From: Boseongicola sp. H5
Lineage (GTDB): Bacteria; Pseudomonadota; Alphaproteobacteria; Rhodobacterales; Rhodobacteraceae
Assembly: GCA_020622165.1 (NCBI GenBank)
Contig: JACNMN010000008.1
Span: 124,001 to 188,000 of the forward strand
DNA length: 64,000 nucleotides
Direction: 5' to 3'
In this document: positions 54,570 to 63,714 of the stretch, one piece after another
How the letters are laid out: every line of letters begins with the position of its first letter
Numbering within the stretch: the first letter of the stretch is position 1
Translations under genes and position numbers: made by a program
The notes under the pieces: model-generated
Databases searched by the model: none
Seen by the model: the letters and a program-made list of their open reading frames with translations, nothing else
What the model was told of the DNA's origin: nothing

Positions 54570-57335
54570 TCAGCCGAGCGACCACCAGCCCTTGCGTTTC
54601 GGCTTGGCCGGTTTCTCGGGCGCAGCCTGCGTCTCCGGCTGCTGCTCGGGGGCGGGTTCCGGTGCAGGATCCGCCGTGACCTCCGCTGTTTCCAGAACCG
54701 GCTCCGGTGCGGGCTCGGGCTCCGGCGCGGCGGCGGGTTCGGGCGCCTCTTCGGTTGCCACGGCCGCTTCGGTATCAGGCTCCGCTGCGGGTGCCTCAGC
54801 GATTGCCGGCGCGGCCTTTTTGCGCCGCGTCCTCTTCGCCTTGACTTCGGGCGCGGGGGGCTCGCTCACGGGCTCTTCATCGCTCGCCGCGGCGACCTCC
54901 TCTTCGGCCGGTGCCTCCTCGGCGGCCTCTTCGGCCGGCGCCTCGTCGGTCTTCTTGCGGCCACGTCCCCCGCGGGAGCGGCGGCGCTTGGGCTTGGTCT
55001 CCCCCTCCTCGGCGTTTTCGGCGGCGTTCTCCTGATCGGGGGCCGCCACCTCGGCAGGCGCTTCCGTTTCAGGCACCTCGGCTGCGGTGTTCTCCTCCGC
55101 TACCGCTTCGGGTGCATCCTGCCCGTCGGCCTCTTGCGGCGCTTCGTCGGCCGCGCCCTCGCCATTGCTCTCGTCACTCGTCTCCGCATTGGTCTTGCGG
55201 CGGCCACGGCCCCCGCGACGGCGGCGGCGTTTGCGCTTGGTGCCGTTTTCCTCCCCGTCGGAGACCTCCGGAACATCCGCGACCTCAACCTCGTCGGCAA
55301 CGGCTTCTTCCTCGATCTCGTCCATCAGGGCGGCATCCATCGACACGATCGGCGCGGCCTCCGGCACCCTGCGGGTGGCGGTCTTGAACTTCTCGATCTT
55401 GTAGTCCGGGGCGACCAGATGCGGGTCGGCCTCGATCCGGATCGACAGGCCATACCGCGCCTCGATCGCAGCCAGATACTCGCGTTTCACATTCATGATG
55501 AAATTCACAATGCCCACCGGCGCCGTCAGCAACACCTCGCGCGACCGGCGGCGTGTCCCCTCCTCCTCCAGCTGGCGCAGGATGGACAGCGCAAGGCTGT
55601 CATCGGAGCGGACAAGACCCGTACCGTGGCAGGCGTGGCAGGGCTGGGTCGTCGCCTCCAGCATGCCCGGACGCAGCCTCTGACGCGACATTTCCATCAG
55701 CCCGAAGGCCGAAATCCGGCCCACCTGAATGCGGGCGCGGTCGGTTTTCAGCTTGTCCTTGATCCGCTTCTCGACCGCGGCGTTGTTGCGCCGGTCATCC
55801 ATGTCGATGAAGTCGATCACGATCAGGCCTGCCAGATCGCGCAGGCGCACCTGGCGCGCCACCTCTTCGGCGGCCTCCAGATTGGTCTTGGTCGCGGTCT
55901 CTTCGATCGAGCCTTCCTTGGTGGCCCGGCCGGAGTTCACGTCGATCGCCACCAGCGCCTCGGTCACGCCGATCACGATGTAGCCGCCGGATTTCAGCTG
56001 CACCACAGGGTTGAACATGTCGGCCAGATAGCCCTCGACCTTGTGCCGCGCGAAAAGCGGCATCGGATCGGTGTACTGTTTCACGTTCTTGGCGTGGGAC
56101 GGCATGATCATCTTCATGAAGTCCTTGGCCTGACGATACCCGGCCTCGCCCTCCACCAGAACCTCGTCGATCTCACGGTTGTAGAGATCGCGGATCGACC
56201 GGTGGATCAGGTTGCCTTCTTCATAGATCGGGGCCGGCGCGATGGATTTGAGCGTCAGCGCGCGCACCTGCTCCCATTGCCGTTGCAGATATTCGTAGTC
56301 GCGCTTGATCTCGGCCTTGGTGCGTTTCGCGCCCGCCGTCCGCACGATCAGCCCGGCCCCCTGAGGCACGTCCAGACCGGTCGCGATCTCCTTGAGCTTC
56401 TTGCGATCCGCGGCCAGCGTGATCTTGCGGGAAATCCCGCCGCCACGGGCCGTGTTCGGCATCAGCACGCAATAGCGGCCGGCCAGAGACAGATAAGTGG
56501 TCAGCGCCGCGCCCTTGTTGCCGCGCTCTTCCTTGACGACCTGCACCAGCATGATCTGGCGAACCTTCACCACCTCCTGGATCTTGTATTTCCGGGGGCG
56601 CGGCTTGCGGACGGGGCGGATATCTTCCTGGTCGTCATCGTCGGCGACCGTATCCACATCATCCTGTTCGGCGCTGTCCGCGTCGCCGTCATCGGCCCCG
56701 TTATCCTCGGCGCCATCCTCTTCGGAGCCGTCGTCATCGGCACCCGTCTCGGAGATGTCCGCTTCGGCGGCATCCCGTGCATCCTCCTCGACCGCGTCCG
56801 CCTGCGTCCCGTCCTCGGGGGCGCCCGGTGCTTCGGCGGCGACATCGTGCAGATCGGCCACTGCGATCTCATCCTCGTCTTCATCGCCCAGATCGACGAC
56901 ATCCATGCCCGACGGCGCGCGGGCCTCGCCCCGTGTCACCACGTCATGCGCGGCGCTCTCGGCCCTCGTCTCGCTGCCCTTCCGTCGGCGGCTGCGGCTG
57001 CGCCGCTTCGGGCGCGGCTCGTCTTCGGTCGCGGCCATCGCCTCGGCATATTCCCGTTCCTCGGCCAATAGCGCCTCGCGATCCGCCGTCGGGATCTGGT
57101 AGTAATCGGGATGAATTTCGGAAAAGGCGAGAAAGCCGTGGCGATTGCCGCCATAATCCACAAAGGCCGCCTGAAGCGATGGCTCCACCCGGGTGATCTT
57201 TGCGAGATAGATGTTTCCTGCCAGTTGCCGCTTGTTCAGCGACTCGAAGTCGAACTCCTCGACCTTGGTTCCGTCTGCCACGACAACGCGGGTCTCTTCC
57301 GCGTGTGTGGCATCGATAAGCATCTTTTTTGCCAT
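54570..57335 (-). CDS. rne: Ribonuclease E
   Basis: RNase E is the main endoribonuclease of mRNA decay and rRNA processing and the scaffold of the degradosome. The 921-residue protein has a split S1 domain (FVDYGGNRHGFLAFSE, then KYKIQEVVKVRQIMLVQV after an acidic insert of about 145 residues), the catalytic Asp in AIDVNSGRATKEGS and DFIDMDD, and the zinc-link CHACHGTG. A long Ala/Glu/Pro-rich scaffold tail ends PKRKGWWSLG. The start at 57335 has AAGGA upstream. An uninterpreted leader of over 700 bp lies upstream. Confidence 0.97.
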   Translation of the reverse strand: MAKKMLIDATHAEETRVVVADGTKVEEFDFESLNKRQLAGNIYLAKITRVEPSLQAAFVDYGGNRHGFLAFSEIHPDYYQIPTADREALLAEEREYAEAMAATEDEPRPKRRSRSRRRKGSETRAESAAHDVVTRGEARAPSGMDVVDLGDEDEDEIAVADLHDVAAEAPGAPEDGTQADAVEEDARDAAEADISETGADDDGSEEDGAEDNGADDGDADSAEQDDVDTVADDDDQEDIRPVRKPRPRKYKIQEVVKVRQIMLVQVVKEERGNKGAALTTYLSLAGRYCVLMPNTARGGGISRKITLAADRKKLKEIATGLDVPQGAGLIVRTAGAKRTKAEIKRDYEYLQRQWEQVRALTLKSIAPAPIYEEGNLIHRSIRDLYNREIDEVLVEGEAGYRQAKDFMKMIMPSHAKNVKQYTDPMPLFARHKVEGYLADMFNPVVQLKSGGYIVIGVTEALVAIDVNSGRATKEGSIEETATKTNLEAAEEVARQVRLRDLAGLIVIDFIDMDDRRNNAAVEKRIKDKLKTDRARIQVGRISAFGLMEMSRQRLRPGMLEATTQPCHACHGTGLVRSDDSLALSILRQLEEEGTRRRSREVLLTAPVGIVNFIMNVKREYLAAIEARYGLSIRIEADPHLVAPDYKIEKFKTATRRVPEAAPIVSMDAALMDEIEEEAVADEVEVADVPEVSDGEENGTKRKRRRRRGGRGRRKTNAETSDESNGEGAADEAPQEADGQDAPEAVAEENTAAEVPETEAPAEVAAPDQENAAENAEEGETKPKRRRSRGGRGRKKTDEAPAEEAAEEAPAEEEVAAASDEEPVSEPPAPEVKAKRTRRKKAAPAIAEAPAAEPDTEAAVATEEAPEPAAAPEPEPAPEPVLETAEVTADPAPEPAPEQQPETQAAPEKPAKPKRKGWWSLG

Positions 57336-58068
57336 GTTATCCTTGCGCATGGCCCCTTGCCCGCCCGTTGGGCGGCATGGCTGCCATGTTGTCCTGAAAT
57401 GGCGAGGACGCGCGCCGACATGCCCACCGGACGGGCCGAAGCCACGTTGGTTCGTATCGGGGTTTGTCGCGCGCGTGTCATCGCGGTTTGTCTCCGATAG
57501 CGCGACAATGTCAGCGCCACCCGTTCATTGGCCCTGTTTTCAAGGGCAATCTTCCTGGGCCCTAACCGGCCCTGTGACCTGCCCGGCTGCTGCGCGGCGA
57601 ATTGCCCGGCGCGACAGGGGGGCAGAGAAACTGTAAGAGGGTCAGCATACCCTGCCGACCCTTAGGTGACATTAATGGCAGCGCAGGCGGAATTACAATG
57701 GGCTATTTCCGCGCTCCACCCCGCACTTGCATCCCATTGCCGACCGGCCAGGGTGCGAAGACCTCTCTTCCGCCACCGAAACGCGCTGTATGCGCGGCCT
57801 TTCAAAAACCCCGCTATATCAATGGTCTGAGCCCGAGCGGCGCAGTCTGCAATAGTCATTACGCGCTGATTATCGCTGGATAAGGACTGCCCCTAAAAGC
57901 CAGTCCGATTTGGATTTTGTCACGACCGTCGGACCGCCCACGGCAGCCGGGCCGACAAGGCGCATGACATGCAAGTCATCAGCGCTCAGCGGAGCGCACA
58001 CGCTGGCGCGGCGAAGGATCGGCGGTCGGGCCGCCAGGCATGGCCCACCGGGGCCCGACAGCCCGGCG
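57336..58068. other. Long intergenic region upstream of rne
   Basis: 733 bp between rne and dctD (both minus strand). I found no convincing gene. Possible structures are GGACTG/CAGTCC (57885-57907) and GCGCTC/GAGCGC (57982-57997) hairpins, and an imperfect dyad around 57640-57665 (AGGGTC ... GACCCT). A long rne leader, as known in other bacteria for autoregulation, is a reasonable interpretation. An encoded small RNA cannot be excluded. Confidence 0.5.
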
Positions 58069-59385
58069 TCAGAGATAATCCGACCGGCTCAACCCGTATT
58101 TCGCCATCTTCTCGTTCAATGTGCGGCGCGGGAGGCAGAGTTCCTCCATCACACTGGCGATCGAGCCGCGATGACGGCGCATCGTGTTGTCGATCAGCAT
58201 GCGCTCGAACGCCTCCACATACTCTTTCAGAGGCTTGCCCTCGCCCACGGCCTGCGGGCTTATCTCGGCATTGTCGCTCATCAGCAGCGACGCGATCGTC
58301 CCCGAGCCGCGCCGTTGCTGCAGGATCGCGCGCTCGGCGATGTTGATCAGTTGCCGCACATTGCCGGGCCATGGAGCCTGCAGAAGCTGCGCGGCCTCCT
58401 GCGCGGTGACCTCGGGCGCGTCGGTGCCATATTCCTCCGCGAATTGCTCTCCGAACCGGTTGAAGAGCGTCAGAATATCCTCCCCGCGCTGGCGCAAGGG
58501 CGGCAGGTCGATCCGCATCGCCGCAAGGCGATAGAAGAGATCGGGGCGAAGCGCCGCCTCGCAGCCTTCGGGCTCGGCGGCATTGCAGATCGCCACGATC
58601 CGGGTTTCCGCCGGCGTGCCCTGATCGTTGATGGCGGTCAGCAGACGCGCCTGGAGCGCCTGCGGCAGCGCCTCCACATCCTCCAGAACCAGTGATCCGC
58701 CGCGCGCCTGCTCCATCAGGGGCAGATCCTGCCCCTCACCGACGGGGCCAAACAGCATGGCGGACAAAGCGTCCTCGTCATGGGCGGCGCAGCTGATGGC
58801 GACGAAGCTCTTGCCCGCCCGCGGCCCCACCGCGTGCAGCGCATGGGCCACAAGGGTCTTGCCGGTTCCGGTCTCGCCGGAGATCAGCACATGGCCATCG
58901 GCCTGCCCCAGATCGAGGATGTCCTCCCGCAGCCGTTCCATCACCGGGGAAGACCCGATCAGCTTGCGCATCAACACGGTGCCGTCCGACAGCTCGCGGC
59001 GCAGCGCGCGGTTGTCCAGCGTCAGGCGGCGGGTCTGGCTGGCGCGTTTGGCCAGTTCGGTCATCCGGTCGGGATTGAACGGTTTTTCAAGGAAATCATA
59101 GGCGCCGATCCGCATCGCCTCGACCGCCATGGGCACATCGCCATGGCCGGTGATCATGATCACCGGCAGGCCGCTGTCCATGCCCATCAGACGCTTCAGA
59201 AACGCCATCCCGTCCATGCCCGGCATCTTGATGTCGCTCACCACGACACCGGGGAAGTCCGGGCCGATCCCTTTCAGCGCATCCTCCGCGCTGGCAAAGG
59301 TTTCGGTATCAAATCCGCTCAGCGCCAACCACTGGCTGATCGACTGGCGCATGTCCTGTTCGTCATCGACAATCGCGATTTTCAT
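58069..59385 (-). CDS. dctD: DctD-like NtrC-family response regulator lacking GAFTGA
   Basis: A 438-residue response regulator. Its receiver has phospho-acceptor Asp51 (VVSDIKMPG) and Lys101 (FLEKPF). The AAA+ domain has Walker A GETGTGKT at residues 170-177 and the arginine-finger region LFYRLAAMRIDLPPLRQRGED. A Fis-type helix-turn-helix (GSIASVMEELCLPRRTLNEKMAKYG) ends the protein. Where sigma54 activators carry GAFTGA, about residues 214-224, the sequence reads PVGEGQDLPLM. Start ATG at 59385 with AGAGGA upstream; a GTG at 59406 overlapping the dctB stop is in frame but less family-like. Confidence 0.93.
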   Translation of the reverse strand: MKIAIVDDEQDMRQSISQWLALSGFDTETFASAEDALKGIGPDFPGVVVSDIKMPGMDGMAFLKRLMGMDSGLPVIMITGHGDVPMAVEAMRIGAYDFLEKPFNPDRMTELAKRASQTRRLTLDNRALRRELSDGTVLMRKLIGSSPVMERLREDILDLGQADGHVLISGETGTGKTLVAHALHAVGPRAGKSFVAISCAAHDEDALSAMLFGPVGEGQDLPLMEQARGGSLVLEDVEALPQALQARLLTAINDQGTPAETRIVAICNAAEPEGCEAALRPDLFYRLAAMRIDLPPLRQRGEDILTLFNRFGEQFAEEYGTDAPEVTAQEAAQLLQAPWPGNVRQLINIAERAILQQRRGSGTIASLLMSDNAEISPQAVGEGKPLKEYVEAFERMLIDNTMRRHRGSIASVMEELCLPRRTLNEKMAKYGLSRSDYL

Positions 59386-59402
59386 GGCGTCGTCCTCTAT
59401 GC

Positions 59403-61172
59403 TCACTCAGCGGCGGCGTTGGCGGACCGATCAAGGATCGGCAGGCGCATCTCGAACACGGCGCCCCGTTTGGCGCCGTTGCGTGCGGTCAGTCGCCCAC
59501 CAAGGTCCGTCACGATCCCGGACGAGATCGCCAAACCCAGGCCCACCCCGTCACCGGGTTTCTTCGTTGTATAGAATGGCTCGAACAAAGCATCGAGATC
59601 GTCAATCCCCCTGCCGCTGTCACGCACCGTCAGGACGGCCTCGTCGCCGCCGGCCACAATCAGGTCCAGCTCGCGCTCGTCCTCTGCCTTCATCGCATCC
59701 AGCGCGTTGCGCAACAGGTTGATGATCACCTGCTCAAGCCGCAACCGGTCGGCCAGAACCATCACCGGGCGACGGGGCAGGTTCTGAGTGATATCCACGG
59801 TCATCTGGCGCAGTTGCGGCTCCATCATCGTCAGCGCCCCGGTCAGCGCATCCCTGAGATCGACCGGCTCGAACGCCTCGCCGCCCTTGCGGGCATAGCT
59901 TTTGAGCTGCCGGGTAATCGCGCCCATCCGTTCGATCAGGTCGTCGATCCTCTGAAAGGAGCTCAGCGCCTCATCGGGCCGGCGCCGCTGCAGAAGCAGC
60001 TTGGCCCCCGCCAGATAGGTCTTCATGGCCGCCAGCGGCTGGTTCAGTTCATGGCTGACGGCGGCAGACATCTCCCCCAGAGCGGCCAGTTTCTGGCTCT
60101 GCGCGAGGCTTTGCTCGGCCTCCTCAAGGGTCCGTTCGACCTTCTGGCGCTCGGCAATTTCCCGCCCGAGCCTGTCGTTCAACCGGCGAAGCTCTGCCGA
60201 CTCGCGCTGGAAAATCGCGCTCTGCAATCGGGCGCGGCGGCTCAGCACGTAGAACCCCCCGGCCAGCAGCAGCGCGAATCCCATGATCTGGAGCGCCAGA
60301 ACCCCGTTCACGCGCTCCCGCACCGAGGCATAGGCGGTGAACGAGGTCAGCCGCCAGCCGCGAAACGGAATGCGGCTTTCCAGCCGGATCGTCGCGTCGC
60401 CGAAGAAATAGGGCGTGGGATCCCCGAAGGCCCAGTCGCCCGTCGCCTCGATCGCGCGCTGGATGGCCGATGGCGGAGACCGGAGCGCCAGCGCCTCCTC
60501 CTCGGTCCGGCCGCGCCAGCGCGGTTCGGTGGACAGCATGATGCGCCCTTCGGAATTGGCCACGAACACCGCTTCGGTCGTGCCGCGCCAGCGGTCTTCG
60601 AGCCGGGCGAGATTGACCTCCACCACCACCACGCCCAGAAGCCGGTTGTCATCCATGACCCGGCGCGAGAAGGTGAAATCGAAGGCGCCCGTTTCCGACT
60701 GGCTGCTGTTGAAAACCGTGTCGGACGACCGCTGCGCCTGCACGAAGAAGGGCTCCGTGTTCAACAGCTCGCCCAGACGGTTGCGATCGGTGGCGGCCAC
60801 GACCCGCCCCTCGCGGCTCAGCAGAAACATCGAGGCTGCGGCGATTTCCTCCCCATAGGAGATCAGCCGTTGCGACGTGGTGGTGTAATCGCCCTGATCG
60901 AGCGCCCGGATCAGAAGCGGATCGCGGCTCAGGAGCAGCGGAACCACCGAGTTTCGCTGAAGCTCCGACACGATCGAACCGGAATAAAGCGCAAGGCGCA
61001 GTTCGGCCCTGTTGCGGGTGCTTTCTGTGAACCGTTCTGTCAGCCAGATATTCGATATCCAGATCACGATCACGGCCGCGGCCAGAAACAGCATCATCAG
61101 GCCGCGCATCACCCAGGTGTGCGTCAGTCCAAAGCGCCGCGAGGCCGAAAGGTTGGTTTTGATAAGGCTCAT
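59403..61172 (-). CDS. dctB: DctB-like sensor histidine kinase
   Basis: A 589-residue sensor kinase. It has membrane helices at about 22-43 and 291-311 flanking a periplasmic double-Cache domain, a short coiled coil (about 317-360), the H box with His374 in AAVSHELNQP, the N box near Asn489 and the DSGRGI ATP lid. DctB senses C4-dicarboxylates and phosphorylates DctD; no dctPQM genes are in this window. Co-transcribed with dctD. Confidence 0.93.
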   Translation of the reverse strand: MSLIKTNLSASRRFGLTHTWVMRGLMMLFLAAAVIVIWISNIWLTERFTESTRNRAELRLALYSGSIVSELQRNSVVPLLLSRDPLLIRALDQGDYTTTSQRLISYGEEIAAASMFLLSREGRVVAATDRNRLGELLNTEPFFVQAQRSSDTVFNSSQSETGAFDFTFSRRVMDDNRLLGVVVVEVNLARLEDRWRGTTEAVFVANSEGRIMLSTEPRWRGRTEEEALALRSPPSAIQRAIEATGDWAFGDPTPYFFGDATIRLESRIPFRGWRLTSFTAYASVRERVNGVLALQIMGFALLLAGGFYVLSRRARLQSAIFQRESAELRRLNDRLGREIAERQKVERTLEEAEQSLAQSQKLAALGEMSAAVSHELNQPLAAMKTYLAGAKLLLQRRRPDEALSSFQRIDDLIERMGAITRQLKSYARKGGEAFEPVDLRDALTGALTMMEPQLRQMTVDITQNLPRRPVMVLADRLRLEQVIINLLRNALDAMKAEDERELDLIVAGGDEAVLTVRDSGRGIDDLDALFEPFYTTKKPGDGVGLGLAISSGIVTDLGGRLTARNGAKRGAVFEMRLPILDRSANAAAE

Positions 61173-61229
61173 CGCCGCCAGATTACGCGATGCAGGCCTG
61201 CCGCCTCAAGCATCTTGCAGCCATCTCCA

Positions 61230-61898
61230 TCAGGCGTTGACCAGCGCCTCGGACAGCGAGGTGAACAGCGCCGCGCCATCCGTGCCGCCATGGGCAGGCT
61301 CCGCGCGCCGTTCGGGGTGCGGCATCATCCCCAGCACGCGGCGGTTTTCCGACAGGATCCCGGCAATCCGGTCGGTGGACCCGTTCGGCGCATCGAGATA
61401 GCGGAAGGCCACGCGATCCTCTCCCCTGAGCCGGGCCAGCGTGTCGGCATCGGCCTGATAGTTGCCTTCGTGATGGGCGATGGGAATGTCGATCTCCGCC
61501 CCCGCCGCATAGGCATTGGTGAAGGCGCTGTCGGTCGTCTCCACCCGCAAGGTCACGGTCTTGCAGATGTATTTGACCCCTGCATTCTGGAGCAGCGCCC
61601 CGGGCAGAAGCCGGGTTTCGGTGAGAATCTGGAAGCCGTTGCAGACGCCGAAGACATAGCCGCCTCGCGCCGCATGGGCTTTCAGCGCGCCCGAAATCGG
61701 CGATTGCGCCGCGATGGCCCCGCAGCGCAGATAATCGCCATAGGAAAACCCGCCCGGCACGCCGACGATATCGAGCCCGCCGGGCAGGTCGGTATCCTTG
61801 TGCCAGACCATCTCCACATCGAAGCCGGCATTCCGGAACGCCACCGCCAGATCGCGGTCGCAGTTGGAGCCGGGGAAAACGAGAACCGCCGCGCGCAT
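61230..61898 (-). CDS. purQ: Phosphoribosylformylglycinamidine synthase, glutaminase subunit PurQ
   Basis: PurQ supplies ammonia from glutamine to the PurL/PurS/PurQ FGAM synthase in purine synthesis. The 222-residue class-I amidotransferase has the nucleophile Cys in [10 protein letters not shown] and His/Glu in MMPHPERR. The start at 61898 overlaps the purS stop by one base (TGATG). A longer upstream frame is not family-like. Confidence 0.97.
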   Translation of the reverse strand: MRAAVLVFPGSNCDRDLAVAFRNAGFDVEMVWHKDTDLPGGLDIVGVPGGFSYGDYLRCGAIAAQSPISGALKAHAARGGYVFGVCNGFQILTETRLLPGALLQNAGVKYICKTVTLRVETTDSAFTNAYAAGAEIDIPIAHHEGNYQADADTLARLRGEDRVAFRYLDAPNGSTDRIAGILSENRRVLGMMPHPERRAEPAHGGTDGAALFTSLSEALVNA

Positions 61899-62128
61899 CA
61901 GCCCATCTCCACCCGGTAGCTTTCGATCACCGTGTTGGCGAGCAGCTTCTCGCACATTTCAGTCACCTGCGCCTCGGTCGTGCCGTCGGCCAGATCCAGC
62001 TCGATCAGCTTGCCCTGGCGCACACCCTCGACGCCATCGAAGCCCAGTGCGCCAAGCGCGTGGCGCACGGCCTCGCCCTGCGGGTCCAGCACGCCTTGTT
62101 TCAGCATCACGGTAACGGTTGCGCGCAT
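61898..62128 (-). CDS. purS: FGAM synthase subunit PurS
   Basis: A 76-residue PurS with the family's [24 protein letters not shown] pattern and the closing [10 protein letters not shown] strand. It links PurL and PurQ in the enzyme complex. It sits between purC and purQ. Confidence 0.97.
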   Translation of the reverse strand: MRATVTVMLKQGVLDPQGEAVRHALGALGFDGVEGVRQGKLIELDLADGTTEAQVTEMCEKLLANTVIESYRVEMG

Positions 62129-62193
62129 CGCGTCTGCCCCTTCTTCCTGTCTCGAATTCGCCCCGGTCCGGCCCTTGACCCGAATGCCCGGTA

Positions 62194-62955
62194 TCAGTTG
62201 ATCAAGGTCGGTTTCGTCACCGGCGCGGCATTGGTGGGCATCACGCCCAGACGCCGCGCAACCTCGGTATATGCATCGGCCAGATTGCCCAGATCGCGGC
62301 GAAACACGTCCTTGTCGAATTTCTGCCCGGTCTCCATGTCCCAGAGCCGGCAGCTGTCGGGGCTGATCTCGTCGGCGACGATCAGGCGCATGTAGTCGCC
62401 GTCCCAGATCCGCCCGATCTCGATCTTGAAATCCACCAGCTTGATGCCGACCCCCATCATCAGGCCGCTCATGAAGTCATTCACGCGCAGCGCCAAGGAG
62501 ATCATGTCGTCCAGATCCTGCTGGCTGGCCCAGCCGAAGGCGATGGCGTGCTCTTCGCTCACGAGCGGATCGCCGAGGGCGTCGTCCTTGAAGTAGAATT
62601 CCACGATCGGGCGCGGCAGGGCCGTGCCCTCGTCAATGCCCAGGCGCTTGGAGATCGAGCCGGCCGCCACGTTGCGCACGACCACTTCCAGCGGGATGAT
62701 CTCCACCGCGCGGATCAGTTGTTCGCGCATGTTGATGCGGCGGATGAAATGGGTCGGCACGCCGATATTGCCCAGACCGGTCATGAAGAACTCCGACAGG
62801 CGGTTGTTCAGCACGCCCTTGCCGTCGATCACATCGCGTTTCTCGGCGTTGAAGGCGGTGGCATCATCCTTGAAATATTGCACCAATGTGCCGGGTTCAG
62901 GCCCCTCATAGAGGATTTTGGCCTTGCCTTCGTAGACCAGTTTGCGCCGTGCCAT
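62194..62955 (-). CDS. purC: Phosphoribosylaminoimidazole-succinocarboxamide synthase
   Basis: PurC (SAICAR synthetase) couples CAIR and aspartate with ATP. The 253-residue protein has [11 protein letters not shown] at the N-terminus, the [19 protein letters not shown] region, ATP-grasp-like [10 protein letters not shown] and [10 protein letters not shown]. The start at 62955 ([11 protein letters not shown]) has CGGAGA upstream; an upstream frame start adds unrelated sequence. It precedes purS and purQ on the same strand. Confidence 0.97.
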   Translation of the reverse strand: MARRKLVYEGKAKILYEGPEPGTLVQYFKDDATAFNAEKRDVIDGKGVLNNRLSEFFMTGLGNIGVPTHFIRRINMREQLIRAVEIIPLEVVVRNVAAGSISKRLGIDEGTALPRPIVEFYFKDDALGDPLVSEEHAIAFGWASQQDLDDMISLALRVNDFMSGLMMGVGIKLVDFKIEIGRIWDGDYMRLIVADEISPDSCRLWDMETGQKFDKDVFRRDLGNLADAYTEVARRLGVMPTNAAPVTKPTLIN

Positions 62956-63011
62956 ATTGTCTCCGTGAAAGGGGGCCGAAACGTGCCCCCACATTCCGTC
63001 AATTGAGCCGC

Positions 63012-63040
63012 GCTATAGGCCATCGGGCGCTCTGTCGCAA
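63012..63040 (-). promoter_or_regulatory. Promoter of the purC-purS-purQ operon
   Basis: TTGCGA (63035-63040), 17-bp spacer, TATAGC (63012-63017), on the minus strand about 57 bp before the purC ATG. Confidence 0.65.
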
Positions 63041-63060
63041 GGCGGATGGGCCATATCCGC

Positions 63061-63088
63061 TTGCGAGCCTGTGTCCACCCGGCATAAT
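63061..63088 (+). promoter_or_regulatory. Candidate promoter of the DUF1476 gene
   Basis: TTGCGA (63061-63066) and CATAAT (63083-63088) with a 16-bp spacer. It lies back to back with the pur promoter. Confidence 0.5.
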
Positions 63089-63125
63089 GGGGTCGACCGG
63101 CATTCCCTGTGAACGGAGAACAGAC

Positions 63126-63440
63126 ATGACCACCTTCGATGATCGCGAACACGCGTTCGAGTCAAAATTCGCCCATGACGCCGAAATGGCTTTCAAGGCC
63201 GAAGCCCGGCGCAACAAGCTGATGGGATTGTGGGTGGCGGATATTCTGGGCAAGACCGGCGACGAGGCGAATGCCTATGCCGCCGAGGTCGTGAAGGCCG
63301 ATTTCGAAGAGGCCGGGCACGAAGATGTGATGCGCAAGGTGATGGGCGATCTGGGCGACCGGGTGCCGGAGGCCGAGATCCGCGCCAAGTATGCCGAGCT
63401 TCTGGCGGTGGCCAAGGGCCAGCTTCTGAACGAAGCCTAG
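63126..63440 (+). CDS. F1-ATPase inhibitor subunit zeta (DUF1476)
   Basis: A 104-residue helical protein of the DUF1476 family; the Paracoccus denitrificans member is the zeta subunit that blocks ATP hydrolysis by F1. The N-terminal inhibitory segment (MTTFDDREHAFESKFAHDAE) and the AEARRNKLMGLWVADILGKTGDEANAYAAEVV core are typical. GGAGAA precedes the ATG. Divergent from purC. Confidence 0.93.
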   Translation: MTTFDDREHAFESKFAHDAEMAFKAEARRNKLMGLWVADILGKTGDEANAYAAEVVKADFEEAGHEDVMRKVMGDLGDRVPEAEIRAKYAELLAVAKGQLLNEA

Positions 63441-63465
63441 ATCGTCGACACGACCCCACATTCCG

Positions 63466-63501
63466 ACGGCCCCGACGGATCCATGCCCGCGGGGCCGTTT
63501 T
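63466..63501 (+). terminator. Terminator after the DUF1476 gene
   Basis: An 8-bp stem ACGGCCCC/GGGGCCGT (63466-63473, 63491-63498) with a 17-nt loop, followed by TTT. Confidence 0.55.
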
Positions 63502-63714
63502 GCGTGAAGACCGGGGTGGGCCGCGCCTGCGATCCCGGCATTGCTCCGCGCCCGGGACAGGTGCGGTGTGACATTGTGCAGATCGGAGCGCGCCAGGCAG
63601 CGATCCGCATGCCCTGCAAGCCGGCTCATAACCATTATGCAGAGAATAAGCTTGCGCAGAAGGGGCGCAGACGCCATGTCCGGCCTGCTTGCAAGTAGGA
63701 AAGACCCAATTCAC

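Noticed and set aside
55134-57071. Long plus-strand frame over rne
   Set aside because: Antisense shadow of RNase E codon usage.
63502-63714. SAM or SAH riboswitch before bmt
   Set aside because: I looked for known conserved elements and saw only a short generic hairpin.
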